Positions 11,994 through 23,700 of a stretch of DNA of 64,000 bases are shown here, piece by piece. This DNA is from Micractinium sp. NFX-FRZ (Eukaryota; Chlorophyta; Trebouxiophyceae; Chlorellales; Chlorellaceae): positions 62,001-126,000 of the forward strand of contig JAPTJF010000132.1 in assembly GCA_029339195.1 (NCBI GenBank). The letters run 5' to 3'. Both the position numbers and the translations under genes were made by a program. How positions within the stretch are numbered: position 1 is the first letter of the stretch; the number at the start of each line of letters is the position of its first letter. The notes beneath the pieces are model-generated. The model ran no database searches, was not told the DNA's origin, and saw only the letters and a list, made by a program, of their open reading frames with translations.

Positions 11994-13322
11994 GATGCAA
12001 TGCTTCCTTGAAACGAATCAAGGGTAGCACAACTGGCTTCCAGGTCGCCCAGGGCTGACGGTCAGCCACTCCCGTCGCCGCCCAGCTGGCCGCCAGTCGG
12101 TGCTGCGCTGGTTCGGGCTGCGTCATGCCTTCCCACTTTACGGTGCCGGGGTATGCTACACAGTCAATGAGAAATGCAAGTCCAATCCCTAAGTCTGATA
12201 GATAAAGATTGATGCAGAGAGGAGCAGATGCAATGGGTCTGGCAGCAGCCGGTGGGGCCAGAGCACGGGCAGCGCATGAATGGAGGAGGGTGTCTGGGAA
12301 AATCAAAGGCAAGCAACGCGGCAGTCATTAAAACGAAATGTGGGCGTGTACGCAGGAGGGCCTTGCGTTTGCAATGACAGATACAGGCATGGCTCGGTAG
12401 GGGAGGGAATGAAAGGGAGGAGGGCCGCGGGGCGCGGGCGGCGATGCTACAAGGGTGGGCAGCGTGCTTCAAAGCGTGTGCTGTGGAGCGAGCGAGGCGA
12501 GCGAGGACGCAGAGGGAAGAGAGGCAGGCAGGGGGAGCAGGGACAGCGTGCACCTTCTCAGCCCATCGGCAGGCAGGGGGGTCAGTGCAGTGCACCTCGA
12601 GAGGCGGGAACGCCACGCAAGCTGGGCTGGAAGGGAACGGGAAGGCGGGGGGCCAGCGCAGGTGCTGGCTGGGAGGCAGGGGACGGCAGGAGGCACCACA
12701 GAGGGGCGGCGCTTGCCAATCAAGCAGGCCAGTGGAAAAGGCATGAAAGTGTGCGATGCTCAGCGCTAACTGGGGAGGGTATGGTACACAGAACGGGGGC
12801 CCAGGGGCGCCAGGGGAGGATAGGACCAGGCTGGGTTGGGTGATCAACATCAGTGCAACTGCATACAGGTGCAAGTAGGGAAAACTATAAGGGCCGGAAA
12901 GGCAGAGGGTCCTGATGGTGTGGGTGGATGGGTGTGCACAAGGAGAAACAATAGCGCCAGTGCACTGTGTGGCAGGGAGGTGCACGGCAGGGCAGCGCGA
13001 GGGAGGGAGTCGCGAGGCGCGGGAGCAGACGGGCTTGCCAGCGCGGCTGCTCAAGAATGACAACCAGACGGGCGCGGGCGCGTGAGAGCCAAGCCATAGT
13101 GGCTAGATTAGTGTGTCCCCGCTCACGGCGGGGCGAGGCCGCCCAATTGGGGAAGGCTGCCCCAGCTCAGCAGCGCTGCTAGAAAGCATACAGCAGCAAG
13201 CCGAATGCGTGCCGTGCCGCCAGCGCCCTGGGCTGCCAGCTGCCACTCCGTGCTTCGTGCAGGCGGCACCTTGTGCAGCATGGCCAGCACCCCTGCCAGG
13301 CAGCTATCCATGTGCCAGCGCG
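11994..13322. other. 1.3-kb intergenic region
   Basis: This lies between the E3 ligase start (11993) and the GID4 stop (13323), both on the minus strand, so it must hold the GID4 3' UTR and the E3 ligase promoter/5' UTR. It is G-rich on the plus strand. Long open frames exist on both strands but have no domain signal or credible splice structure. No TGTAA motif on the minus strand was found. Confidence 0.45.
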
Positions 13323-15626
13323 TCACGCGATGTCGTAGTGGGGGAAGGCAAAGCCGGCAGGGCCGGCGCGCACCGCCGTCAGGTCCAGCTTCTGGTCGGG
13401 GGAGGAGGAGGGGTCAAAGTAGTACCCCAGCACCTGGCCCGTCACCCTGCAGATGATAACAAGGGAGGAGGGGGGAGGGGTGGAACCACAAGCTCAGGTC
13501 CAGCTTCAAATTCTCGGGGAATGGGAGAAAGGGTCCTGACAGCCCAGCATCTGGCCCGTCACCCTGCAGATGAAAGCCAGGCACACGGTGGAACAGGGGC
13601 CAGCTCAGGTTCAACTCCCGGTGCTCAGGGGAGGGGAGGAGGGGTTCTAACGTGGGGGCCCGGCACCTCGCCCGTGACCCTGCAGGAGGGCACACCAAAG
13701 GGGAGGAGGGGGAAGGGGTGCAACAGAGGGCAGCTGCTCAGAGTCCTGCTTCTGGTGCTCAGGGGAGGGGAGGAGTGTCCAGAGCGGTAGCCCAGCACTG
13801 GTCCTAGTGACCTTGCCTTGCAGATGAGCTTGTTGAGCAGAGGACGGTGTGGGTGGGTGCTTGGTGGGCAGCCCTCCCAGCGCCGCCCAGCAGCGCACCC
13901 GGTGGGCAGCCCCTCAGCGAGCCCTCAACCACCCGGCCACCGCCCCTGGGCTGGCCGGCTCCCCCCCGCTGTGCCCTCACCGGTTGCAGGCGAGGTAGTA
14001 GAAGCCGGCAATGGTGAGGCGGCACTCGCTGCCGGTCAGGAAGAACTGCTCCTTCCACCGCATGTACACGTGGCTGTGGGAGGCGAGGGCTGCAGGGGCA
14101 GGAAGGCGGGGCGGTCAGGGGATGATGGATGGCAGGATGGCAGGTCAGTGAGGAAAAGAGAGGTGATCATCAAAAACACCGTCCGGCTGTACTCGTCACA
14201 GGGGCGCACCCTGCATGCTTCGCCGCCCTGCCCCCTCGCCCTGCTTCATCAAGACGACATCGGGCAGCACTCACAGGGGCAGCACCCCGCATGCATCACC
14301 ATCCTGCCCCCCAATTGCCCGCCCGCCCCTGCACCCGCCCCCGCCCGCAAACACGGCTCCCGTCTTGGCACTCACAGGGGCAGCGCCCCCCGTGCTTGAC
14401 CACCTCTGCGTGGATCTCCCGGAACGGCTCAAACTTGCTCCAGTGCAGGAAGTCGGTGTCTGCAGGTGGCGGTGGGAAGGAGGGGAGGGGAGGGTGGATG
14501 ACTTGCGGGCACACTATGATGGCACTCAAGTTGGGTGCATGCATGCATGCATGCACAGCCAGCCTGCCCACGGCCCAGCCCCGCAGCCTGCCACCACAAC
14601 ACAGGAAGTGGCAGGCAACACGGTGCCCTGCCCCCGCCCACCCGCCCCAACTGCTGCCCCAATCTGCAGCACAGGGGCGAGGCCGCCTGTGCTTGTCCCT
14701 GTGAACACACACAAACGAAGCAACCGCACGAACAAAAGGCAGCAGGCTGGGCAGCACCCACCAGCGCAGGCGTCCCAGTCCGCTGTGTAAAACGTGTGGT
14801 TGACATTATCGATAATTTCTCCCTCGAAAAAGGTGCGCACGGGTGCCAGCGCGTCGGGCACGTTGGCCGCCTCCATCGTGCCTGCAATGTAGCCGCTCTC
14901 CGGATCGTAGCGCTGTATCTGGGCCTGCACCTCCCAGTGCTCCTGCTTGGCGGGGCCGCCATGGCCGTGGTGGTGGAAGTGGCTCACGCGCTGCCGCCCC
15001 TCAAAGGCCTGGCCGGGGCGCAAAAAGGCGCAGGCGCGGGGCTGCGGGTAGGCGGCGAGCTGCGTGGGGGGGATGCGGTGCGGCGGGCAGGGCGGCGCGG
15101 CATGCTGCGGCCGCACAAGCTGCTGCCCCTGCTGCTGCTGCTGGTGGCGCTGCAGCTCGGCGCGCCGCTGCGCCAGCGCCGATGCTGCGATGCCCGCTGT
15201 GGGGCGTGCCGCCGCTGCCGCAGACATGCGCATGCGCGGCTCGCCGGCTATGATGTCGGCAATGATGTCGGCCAGGGCGTCGTGAGCCTCTGCCTGGCCG
15301 TCGGCGCCAGCGCTGCCGCCAGCGGACCCAGCCGCCGCCAGTGCCGCCTGCTCGCCCTCCACTGCCGCTCGTGCAATGGCTCGCAGCTGCATGCACACAC
15401 GGGTCGAGACATGACAGTTTGCGGCTGTGTGGCCACAGGTCTTTGAATTGCGGGCGCAGGGCATCGGCCAGCCAGCAAACGCTCGTCTCCCTGGCCCGTG
15501 TGCAGCATACCAACCACTCTGCAATACAGTCGGCTGCAAAGCATAGCAATTGCGGCCCGGGAGGGGAGAGCTCACCAGCAGGCGCTCCTCAGTGCTGTCG
15601 GCGTACGCAGCGGGCAGTCCTGTCAT
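13323..15626 (-). CDS. GID4: GID4/Vid24-type substrate receptor of the GID/CTLH E3 ligase
   Basis: Exons complement(13323..13446, 13981..14089, 14376..14459, 14762..15386, 15576..15626), 330 aa. GID4 is the receptor that presents N-degron substrates (gluconeogenic enzymes in yeast) to the multi-subunit GID/CTLH ubiquitin ligase. Family hallmarks, in order: LRPGQAFEG; a beta-barrel strand set with FFEGEIID and HTFYTADWDA; FLHWSKFEPF; MRWKEQFFL (about residues 262-270); IAGFYYLACNR; and GYYFDPSSSPDQKLDL near the C-terminus. The N-terminal ~110 residues are a low-complexity Ala/Gln-rich arm. The exon-4 acceptor is the upstream CTGCAG at 14090; the alternative CAG nearer the conserved core would break the frame. 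The start is an ATG in a 17-codon first exon. The last intron contains three further copies of the exon-5 acceptor region. Confidence 0.92.
13380..13850 (-). repeat. ~117-bp tandem unit x4 containing the last GID4 exon edge
   Basis: The acceptor edge of GID4 exon 5 (CTGCAG at 13447) recurs at 13564, 13680 and, with TTGCAG, about 13818. The flanking exon-like and intron-like sequence is copied too. Spacing is 117, 116 and about 138 bp. Only the first copy is read in the conserved protein; the others are intronic. Confidence 0.85.
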
Positions 15627-15996
15627 TGTTGCGCAAAAACAATTAGACTAGTGGGGCCGGGACACAGAAAGCCGAGCTTCGAGTTTGTGGTGGTCGCTGT
15701 CGCTGCGGCTGGGGGAGCGGCGCGCTGCTGGAGCCTCTGTGGTGTAGACGTCCAAAACGCGACTGCGCACGACAAGCGTGATGCACAAATGCGTGGCTGG
15801 CCGCCCGGGAAGTCGGCACTTTGTGGCCATCAGATGAGCACTGTGCTGACCCCTGGCTGACCCAGGGCGCAGCGGGGCCATACCTGGCATGCCGCATGCC
15901 ACGCACTCTGCTGGCCCACTGAGGCCCCTCACCCATTGATTCTGCCCAATTCACACTGATTGTGTCAGCAAGCGGGATGCATGGCAGCTGGCTGCC
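15627..15996. other. spacer between FSH hydrolase and GID4
   Basis: This is 370 bp downstream of the hydrolase stop and upstream of the GID4 start, both on the minus strand. No gene and no clear TGTAA signal are seen. Confidence 0.45.
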
Positions 15997-16077
15997 TCAG
16001 CTGCAGGACAGCGTGCCAACCGCAGCCGTTGCCTGCTCAACTCCAGCCGCTGCCGCCCCAGCCGCGTGCTGCCCCCC

Positions 16078-16114
<37 letters not shown>

Positions 16115-18060
16115 TGATGCAGCCGCCCAGTCTTCACGTCATCCAACAGAGTCACCAAGGCTGCCTTGAACTCGCCGCTGCAGGTGGGCACCTGCGGGGA
16201 TTGACAAGGAGGGCGGAGCAAAGGGGAGCAACAGGCGTGCAAATGAGGTGCAGAGCTTGACAGCAAGCCAAGCCATGCCAGTCGGCACAAATACAACAAG
16301 GCTGTCACATTGTGCATGGCCGCCCCCAATACCCCCCTGCAACAGAACATGCGCCTGCCGGCAATCTGCACGCTGCGGTCAGTGCAGAATGCACGCATTG
16401 CAGCCCACCTGCACGAGGCCGCCCCCTGACCACCCCCCTACTCATGAGGCCCACTGCCGCCCCGGGCCATCACCCGCCCACCCCCTCACCATGTGCGCCC
16501 CCGGGTGGTTGTACTGCAGCACGCTGCCGGGCGCAAAGCAGGACCACAGCGCGGCGCTGCGCTCCTCGGGGACCAGCTGGTCGGCGGCCCCCCACACGTG
16601 CAGGGTGGGCAGCGCGGGGGCGCCCGCTTGCAGGGCAGCAGCATACGAGGCATCCCTGGGCAGGAAGCCGGCGATAACGACGGCAAAGCGCAGCTGGGCG
16701 GCAGGGTCGGCGGTGATGGAGGCGACAACCTCTGCTGCCTGCTGCTCCTGCTGCTCTGGCTGCGACGCCGGTGGCCGCTGCAATGGCTGCTGCAATGGCT
16801 GCTGCTGCTGCTGCTGCTGGGCCCCTGGGCGTGCATGCGCCAGGAAGAGGGCGGCCGCAGTGGCGCCCTGGCTGAAACCCAGCAGCCCGTCAATGGGGGC
16901 GTGCTGCTCCAGCGCTGCCTCAATGGCCGCCTGCGAGGCCTCCCACCCGGTGTAGTGGGCAGCACGCGAGGGGCGCGTGCCCGGCTCCACATCGCTCCAC
17001 TGCCTGCGGCGGGAGGGGAAGAGGCATGGCGCTATGGGCTGGGCTCAGCGCACTCGGCGGGTGCGCTTGCCTGCACATCGCATTGCGTGACGCAAGCTAA
17101 TATGTTCACTTAATGCGTGAGAAAGCAAGCATTCGAACCGTGCTGGCATAACGTCGTGCGAACTGTGACATATGACGTGGCATCACGTCATGCACACCGT
17201 GCTGCCGGGCTCACCACCAGGAGCGCCCCTGCGCGCCGCTGTCGCCGCCGCTCTCCGCCACGGCCGCCGCGTCCGCTGCTTCGGGCTCCACAGGGAAGGG
17301 CGCGTCCACAAAGAAGAACTCTGCCCGCGACTTGAGCGCCTTGCGCAGGCTGCCGATGCGGGAGCGGAAGATCTGGCGAGGGGTGAAATGGAGTGGCGCA
17401 AGAGGAGGGGGGTGAGGGCGGGGCCCACATGGCAGATGCTGGTGGGGACTGTAATGCAAGCCGCCTGAGACGAGCAGCTGAATATTGTGGCCACTTGCAA
17501 CGTAGCTGCTTAACAGAGCAGCAAGCGTTCAGCAAGGCCGAAACGCGGCCGCCCCCTGGGCGCCGCCTCACCTCGGCATTCTGCAGGTACCCGTGCAAGC
17601 ACAGGATCCTCAGCTTGCGGTCGCCAATTGGAGCCGCACTGCTGCCATGTGAGGCCGCTGCTGCCGCTGGCTCGACTGTCATTGCTGTTACGGCTGCTCC
17701 TGTTGTTGAAAGAGGTGCTGAGTGCGCCGCCGTTGCCGCCGCTGCCGACTGAGGTGCCGCTGGTGCTGTCACAGGAGCAGCCGCCAATGGTTGGCGAGCC
17801 TGCGGGATTGCTGGGTTCGGTGCGGCGCAGGAGATGGCCAGGCGGCGCACCCACGCTGAGCTTGTTGCTGGCACCAGGCGGGAGAAGCGCAGGGGTGCAG
17901 CCAACATGCACGGTGTGGTGCTTGACGCGCGGGCAAGCGAGCAAGGGGGAGAATTGGATGGCAGCAAGCGGGGCAAGGGCGCCAGAAAGCTGGGAACCAG
18001 AACTGCCAGCGCAGCAAAAGAAACTTGCCGTTTCCTCTCCATCTCGCAGTGCGATCGCAT
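15997..18060 (-). CDS. FSH1/OVCA2-type serine hydrolase
   Basis: Exons complement(15997..16191, 16490..17003, 17215..17372, 17572..18060), 451 aa. The alpha/beta-hydrolase core of the FSH family is clear: LRILCLHGYLQNAEIF, a FFFVDAPFPV strand, the nucleophile elbow GFSQGA (Ser about 260), the acid in WGAADQLVPEE, and His in NHPGAHM. The physiological substrate of these small esterases is mostly unknown. The N-terminal ~150 residues are Ala/Ser/Arg-rich and could be a plastid or mitochondrial leader; internal ATGs near 18042 and 17908 are alternative starts. Oddities: a Gln-rich insert between the nucleophile and the acid, and an uninterrupted Gln run near the C-terminus encoded by a CTG/CAG repeat, making the protein about twice the usual FSH length. 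It shares a 130-bp divergent promoter with TAF10. Confidence 0.82.
16083..16113 (-). repeat. CAG trinucleotide run coding poly-Gln
   Basis: About ten perfect CTG units on the plus strand (CAG on the coding strand) give the poly-Gln near the C-terminus of the FSH hydrolase. It is likely length-variable. Confidence 0.85.
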
Positions 18061-18190
18061 GTCTGCGCCAACCTTCTCTCTCCTCGGACAACCTCGTTCC
18101 CATCTTGAGCTGCCCAGTCCCTCTCGAGCTTGGCCCGTTGCGTCCGGCGACCCCTGTCGCTCACCTACTGCGCCCCTAGCAGCGTGCGAG
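18061..18190. promoter_or_regulatory. 130-bp bidirectional promoter region
   Basis: Start codons of the FSH hydrolase (minus) and TAF10 (plus) are only 130 bp apart. Both promoters and 5' UTRs must therefore overlap here unless the hydrolase starts at an internal ATG. No TATA box was recognised. Confidence 0.5.
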
Positions 18191-19387
18191 ATGGCGCAGT
18201 CGCTGCCGGCGGGGCTGAAGGAGCTCTTGGACGAGCTGGAGGACTATGCACCCGCAGTAAGTGCAGGCGGCGGCCGGCGGCAGCGGAAGCGGCACAAGCG
18301 CACCCCCCTTTGCCACAGTACAAACCCTGGAGTTTCTGTATTCTGTTGTAGGTGCCTGATGAGGTGACGCAGCACGCCCTGCGGCAGAGCGGCTACGACT
18401 GCAAGGACGCCAGGACGTGAGTGCGCCGGCCAGGCCCACAGGGCGAGCACGCGTGCGGTCCTGCGCCATTCCGTCCCTGCCTTGCTTCTCCTGCCGTGCT
18501 TTCTGCTACCATGGCGCGTGGCCTGCATCCGTGCCCTTGTCCATAAACAGCTGGCCTCCGTGGGGTCCTGCAGGGTGCGCCTCATCTCCATTGCTGCCCA
18601 GCGCTTCCTGGCCCAGGTGGGTGCTACAACAGCGCCTGCAAGACCGCGTGCTTGCTGCATCTGCGCTCTCCCCAGCAAGCCTCTGGGTGATGCACATGTC
18701 ATGCGCTGTACGTGACTCGCTCCCCAGCTCTTTTTGTCCTCTACTTTGGCCCACTTCACGCCACAGCCCCCTCACCTGCGCACCCCCGCTGACCACACGG
18801 CTGCCGCTCCCTCCCTCCCTTGCTCCCTTCCCTCCTGTTGAGGTTCTGGCGACGCCCAAGCCGTGCACGCCGCATACTTCCAATGGCCGTCGTCTGCATT
18901 CCTGCCCCAGAACACACAGCCGCACCATCCCTCCCTCTTGCAGGTGCTGGAGGAGGCCCACAACGTGCACAAGCTGCGCCAGCTGGCGCCCGCGGTGAAG
19001 CTGAAGGAGGCGGGGTACGACCCCAAGGACAAGCGCGAGCTGCTGTCGGCAGAGGACCTGGTCAAGGCGCTGGAGGAGGTGAGGTGGGGTAGGGTGGGGT
19101 GGGGTGGCAGTCAATAAAGGGGGTGCCACTACCGACTTCCCTTGCTGTGGTTTGCTCCAAATGGGACAGATGTGGGTGGAGAGGGCCGGCTGGGAGCGCT
19201 GCGCTGCAGCCGGGCTGCACAGGCTGGGCAGCACGGGGGTTGCCGGCTCCCAATGGTGCTGGCTGGCTGCTGACCCCTCGCTGGCCCCCTCCCGGCTGCG
19301 CCTTATCCCCGCCTCCCCTTCCCTCCCTCCCTGCAGCACGGCGTCAAGGTGGGGCGGGCGCCCTACTATAGCGCCAAGCCTCAGTGA
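18191..19387 (+). CDS. TAF10: TAF10, TFIID/SAGA histone-fold subunit
   Basis: Exons 18191..18256, 18352..18416, 18574..18616, 18944..19078, 19337..19387, giving 119 aa. TAF10 is a histone-fold subunit of TFIID (and of SAGA in yeast and animals) and pairs with TAF3/TAF8 or SPT7. The sequence aligns with the family over its whole length: ELLDELEDYAPAVPDEVT at the start, an SGYDCKDAR segment, VRLISIAAQRFLAQV in the first long helix, and LLSAEDLVKALEEHGVKV then PYYSAKP at the end. It lacks the long N-terminal arm of human and yeast TAF10, so it is essentially the bare histone fold. The central linker (about 65-90) is charged and longer than the usual loop. The start is the first ATG and all four introns keep frame. 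Confidence 0.92.
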
Positions 19388-20744
19388 TTGGCGGCATCCG
19401 GCACGGGCCAGCCTGCGGCACAACACCCTGCTTGGGCCCCTGCATCGTCCTCACCCGTGGCAGCGCAGAAGCGCGAGCACACCGGTCGCCCGTGCCGCCA
19501 AGAGCAGGCTTTGGCCCGTCTCCTTCCTGCGGCTGTGCTGCGCTCTTTGTCCCCCTTAGCTTGCTCTGTACTGCTTCCTCGGCGCTCCTGCGCCTGTGTA
19601 CTACTACCTGACCTCTCTTGGCTGCCTTTGCTCCTGTCGCATTTGCCACTGCCTGCTCACTTCCTCCTGCCGCTCCGCTCCACCTCACACTCAGCTCTCC
19701 CCGCTCCGCTTTGCCCCTTTTGCTGCCTTTCAATTGCTTGCATGCTGCTGAATCTGCTCAGTCTGCCCACAAAATGGTTTGTAACACAATCTGCGCCAGG
19801 CCTTACATATTCGGGCGAAGTGCAGGTACCACGGCAAGCATAAGCCCAACACTGGGGCCAACCCTGCCACTGCCAATGTTGGCTCTGCTCGTGGCAGCCC
19901 ACAGATCAGTTACGTTAGGTCCTTTGGGGTGCCGCAAAGTGTGTCTGCCAGACTTTGGCGTGTGACGCAGTGTGGGCTCCTCTTGTGTCTGGCGTGGCAT
20001 GAAGGGCTGCCTGCTGGCTAGCCCTGCTGACTGGGCTGGCTGCCGCTTTGGCTGCCCAGCCCCCTGTTGCTTCCTGTGCTGCTGCATCGCCCGGCCCCTG
20101 ATTCGCCAGGCCCCTGGTCCGCTGTGGCGGGCGTGCTCACTCCCTCACATCCTCACAAGGGCAGGAAGACGAGCGGGCAGCTGACCTGGCGCTGCCTTCT
20201 CTGCCGCAGTTGGTGCCTCTGTAGCAGTGTGTGTTGCCTTCACGACGTTCAACAACAAGTAGATGTTGAACACGATGCTTGCACAGTCATATGCCTCCAA
20301 CATGTATTTGGTGCAGCACCAGGCCCTGGTAGCCGCACGGCATGCCACAGGCAGTGGGCACTCGTGCAACGCACGTCTGGACAGGAGAAGGCAGACGTGT
20401 TTCTGGTGCTGTTACTACATCAGCTTGATAACTCAAAAGCTGAGGGCTACTACTCCCAGGCAACTGTCGTGAACTCAGTGCACGCACTGTCGTCCCGCGA
20501 AGGGGTAAGCGCTGGGCCACAAGCGGCGGCGGCGGCAGTGGCGGGTGGCGGCGGCACTTGGAACGTCCAAACAATGACGCCAGGTGTCGACGCTGGCTGG
20601 CCGTGCCCACCTTCTACGCGCCTGGGCATTCTGCCAACAGAATTTTGCTCGCTCGCTAATGCTGTCTGCTGACCCCTCGGTCGCAGCCCACGTGCGCCCT
20701 CGAATTGCAGGCCCGCCCTCAGCTGCCCGCCAAAGCGCAAGGGC
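19388..20744. other. TAF10 3' region and GT90 upstream region
   Basis: This is 1.36 kb between two plus-strand genes. The first ~400 bp is pyrimidine-rich and ends near a TGTAA motif, consistent with the TAF10 3' UTR. The remainder shows no gene I can support. Confidence 0.45.
19780..19784 (+). terminator. putative polyadenylation signal (TGTAA)
   Basis: TGTAA on the plus strand about 390 nt past the TAF10 stop. It is the first such motif downstream. Confidence 0.55.
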
Positions 20745-23700
20745 ATGCCCTTCCAAGGCTTGTGGGGCGCGCGGTCGCCACGTTGGGCCTTGGCAGCGGC
20801 TGCGGCCATCCTCCCGCTTCTGGCGGCGCTCTCCCTCCTCGCCCGCCAGCATCAGCAGCCGTGCGCCGCCGCCGCCGGTCTGAACCTTGTTCACGGCGGC
20901 CGCGAGCTGGCAGACGGGTGCAGCGCCTGGCTCGGCAGGAACGGCACAGCCGCAGCTGGCGGGCAGGCAGGGGAAGGGGCAGATGCCTGCCACCCGCTGT
21001 TCCACCAGATTGATGCTGACTTGGCGCCCTTCCGAGGTGGGTGACCGCTCAGCTCCCTGATCCTGTGACATGCACGGTACGAAACATACAGCAGTGCCGT
21101 GCAGGCAAGCGCCCAATTGCAGCTTGGTCGTTCCCAGCGCTGCTCAGCTGCCTACACCGCTCATCGTGCTGCACTGCACTGGACTGCCTCGCACATCACG
21201 CCATTGCACTGCCTGCGTGTCTGTGGCCCCGCAGAGAAGGGAGGCATCTCGCTGCACATGGTGGAGCAGGCGTACTGCAGCAGCCGCAACATGGGCTTCA
21301 GGCTGCAGGTGGGGGCCCGCCGCCGCTGCTGGCACTGCTGCCTTAAGCCATCATGGGCAGAGGCAGCGGAGCTGTGTGCCATGCCAGCAATGCTGGGACG
21401 GTGATGCGTCAAGTGTTGCCGTTCGGCGACCAGAACGCGGCTTTGGGACGGCCGCACCTTGCCTCTACCTGCTGCCATTGCGAAGCCTGGCTGCTGGCTG
21501 CCGCTGCAGGTGATAGACGGGCGCGCCTACGTGGTGGGGCAGGCTGGGGAATGGCAGTCCCGGCTGCTCAACCTGCAGCGCCAGCTGCTGGCGGCGGCGC
21601 ACAGCCCCGCCTGGCGGCTGCCCGACCTCGACGTCGTGCTGGAGCAGGTGGGAGCCTGGCTGCGGCAGAGCTTCAGGCAGTCTTGTCTGCCTGTGCACAC
21701 GCAAGGGGGTAGCAGCACATCGGCCTCGAAGAGGGGACGTGGGGCCGCACCCCCCCGCCCAGGCATGCCCCTGCGCGCACTCTGGCCTCCCCAGCAGCAC
21801 AGGCAGCCACCAGCAAGGCCTGCCTCTCACGCCCGAGTGATAAGCTTGCCCACAGCGCCCCTGCTTCCTTCCTTGCAACACAGGCGACTTGCGAACCCAG
21901 GCAGCCACTGGCACCAGCAAGACCTCCATCTCACACCTAACTGAGCACTGCCTGACGGCACCCCTGCTTCCTTGCAACACAGAACGACGCGCCAACGGAG
22001 ACGTCCACCAGTGAGGCCTGCACGGAGCGGGGGCCCATCATTGCGGCAGCCAAGCGGCGCGGCTTCCCCGGCCACGCCCACGTGCTGCTGGCGCCCGACC
22101 ACGGGTGGACAGAGTGGGTGGAGGTGCGGACGCTCTCGTGGGATGAGCAGCTGCAGGTGAGGCTGGCCTACAAAGACTTTGTGGTGTGCCTTAATTTGCC
22201 GATGAATGAACAGAGGTGTGTGGACTTGCGGCTATTGATGTCGGGCCGAGCAGCTGCGGGTGAGCCTTGGTGCAGCTGCCAGGCAGCTTCCCTCAAGAGG
22301 CTGCTGGGCTCCCCACTTGTTCACCTGGCAGCTGCACCTGCCCCGCCAGCTGCCTCACAGAATCCCTTTATCTTCTACCACCTGAATGTAGTCCATCACA
22401 GTGATGTTGTCCCGGTGACCTGACCAGTTGAGATGCATGAGGTGCATGGGTTCATTGACCGCCCTCGCAGGTTGCCGACACGGCACAGCTGGAGTATCCC
22501 TGGCGGGAGCGGCACCCCACCATGCTGTTCAGGCGAGCAAGGGCAAGCCGTGCTGCGCTGCGCTGTGCTGTGCTGTGCTGTGCTTGGCTCTTGGGGGCTT
22601 TTAGTTTTGCTATTCCCTCGACTCGCCCTAGGAGTCGATGCCTTGCTTCTTCTTCTCCACCCCCCCCCCCCGCACCCCACACACTCCTTCTGTGAGCATC
22701 TCGCCTGCCGGGTGCAGGGGCGCTCCCACCGGCGGCATTCGGCCCAGGCTGGGCCAGAACATCTGGGACTGGGCGGTGGAGAACGGGTGGATCGGCAGCC
22801 CCCACCCCCCTTCGGACTCGGGTGATGCGCTGTGCCCATACACATGCATGCTTGGCTGGCCGCCCGGGCTGTGCGCCGCAAGCTCTGGCCGTGGCACAGC
22901 GATTGGGAGCTTGCAAGTCCACCGCTGCGTGCGTGCCTGCTTTGCTCTGCCGCTGCCTCCCGCCGCCGGCACCACCCTGGCCCGCCCCATGCCTCTGGGC
23001 CGCACTGTGTCAACAGCTCAGCGGGTGCCCATTTACCAGACTCAATCAAATGCACTTGCTGCTTGCAGGCAGGGGCCCTCCCGTGTTTGACACGCTGTTT
23101 GAGGGCAGCGTGCACGACCAGCAGGCCACGCTGTTCCGCACCCTGATGGAGCACTGCTCCTACAAATACCTCCTCCACGTCCCGGGAAACAGCTACAGTG
23201 AGTGGGTGCGTGCCCCGTGGCAGGCGGCACAGGCGGCGCATGCAGGGGCTGCTCAGTTGGGCGTGCAGCAGGCGACGGGCTGAGCTGGCCTGTGCAGCGA
23301 CCGCTCCAAGCCTTTCGACACTGCACAGCCAGGCTGCTGGGGTGCATGCTGGTCCACGTCTTCCTGCACCCCCGGCGCGTCATTACCACGATTGAGCGTG
23401 CCCCATGGTGACCATGCCATGCCATGTGGTGCAGGCGGGCGCCTGCGCTACCTGCTTGCCTGCGGCAGCGTGGTGGTGCGCCTGCAGCTGCCTACGGAGC
23501 CTTGGGTGGAGTTCTACTATCACCTTTTGCAGGTGATCCAGGGTGGCACTGTCGCAGCAGCAGTGGCGGCTTCAGATGACCTCATATCTGTGGTTGCTGA
23601 CCTGGCGCCAAGGGGGTGGCCCCTCCTCTCCCCCCACACCCTCACCCTCCACCGCTGCGTGCTCCTGAATCCCTCCTGCACCCCTGCACCCCTTCCCCCC

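Noticed and set aside
10723..12312. Long alternative minus-strand and plus-strand (10852-11814) frames over the ligase Gln-rich arm
   Set aside because: Only the frame from the ATG at 11993 runs into the RING finger. The others come from CAG/GCN-rich sequence being open in several frames.
12164..13063. A 299-codon minus-strand open frame in the GID4/ligase spacer
   Set aside because: The translation is Cys/Pro/Ser-rich without motif or splice logic, and it sits where UTRs are expected.
14074..14089. A CAG acceptor at 14074 for GID4 exon 4
   Set aside because: It sits closer to the conserved block but leaves the wrong phase. The CTGCAG at 14090 restores frame.
14536..14556. CATG microsatellite and similar short GTGT/GGCA runs (for example 9575-9597, 10213-10240)
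   Set aside because: Ordinary simple repeats in introns, with no sign of function.
20067..20672. A plus-strand open frame upstream of the GT90 gene
   Set aside because: No recognisable motif and no splice join to the GT90 exons; it is best left as upstream spacer.
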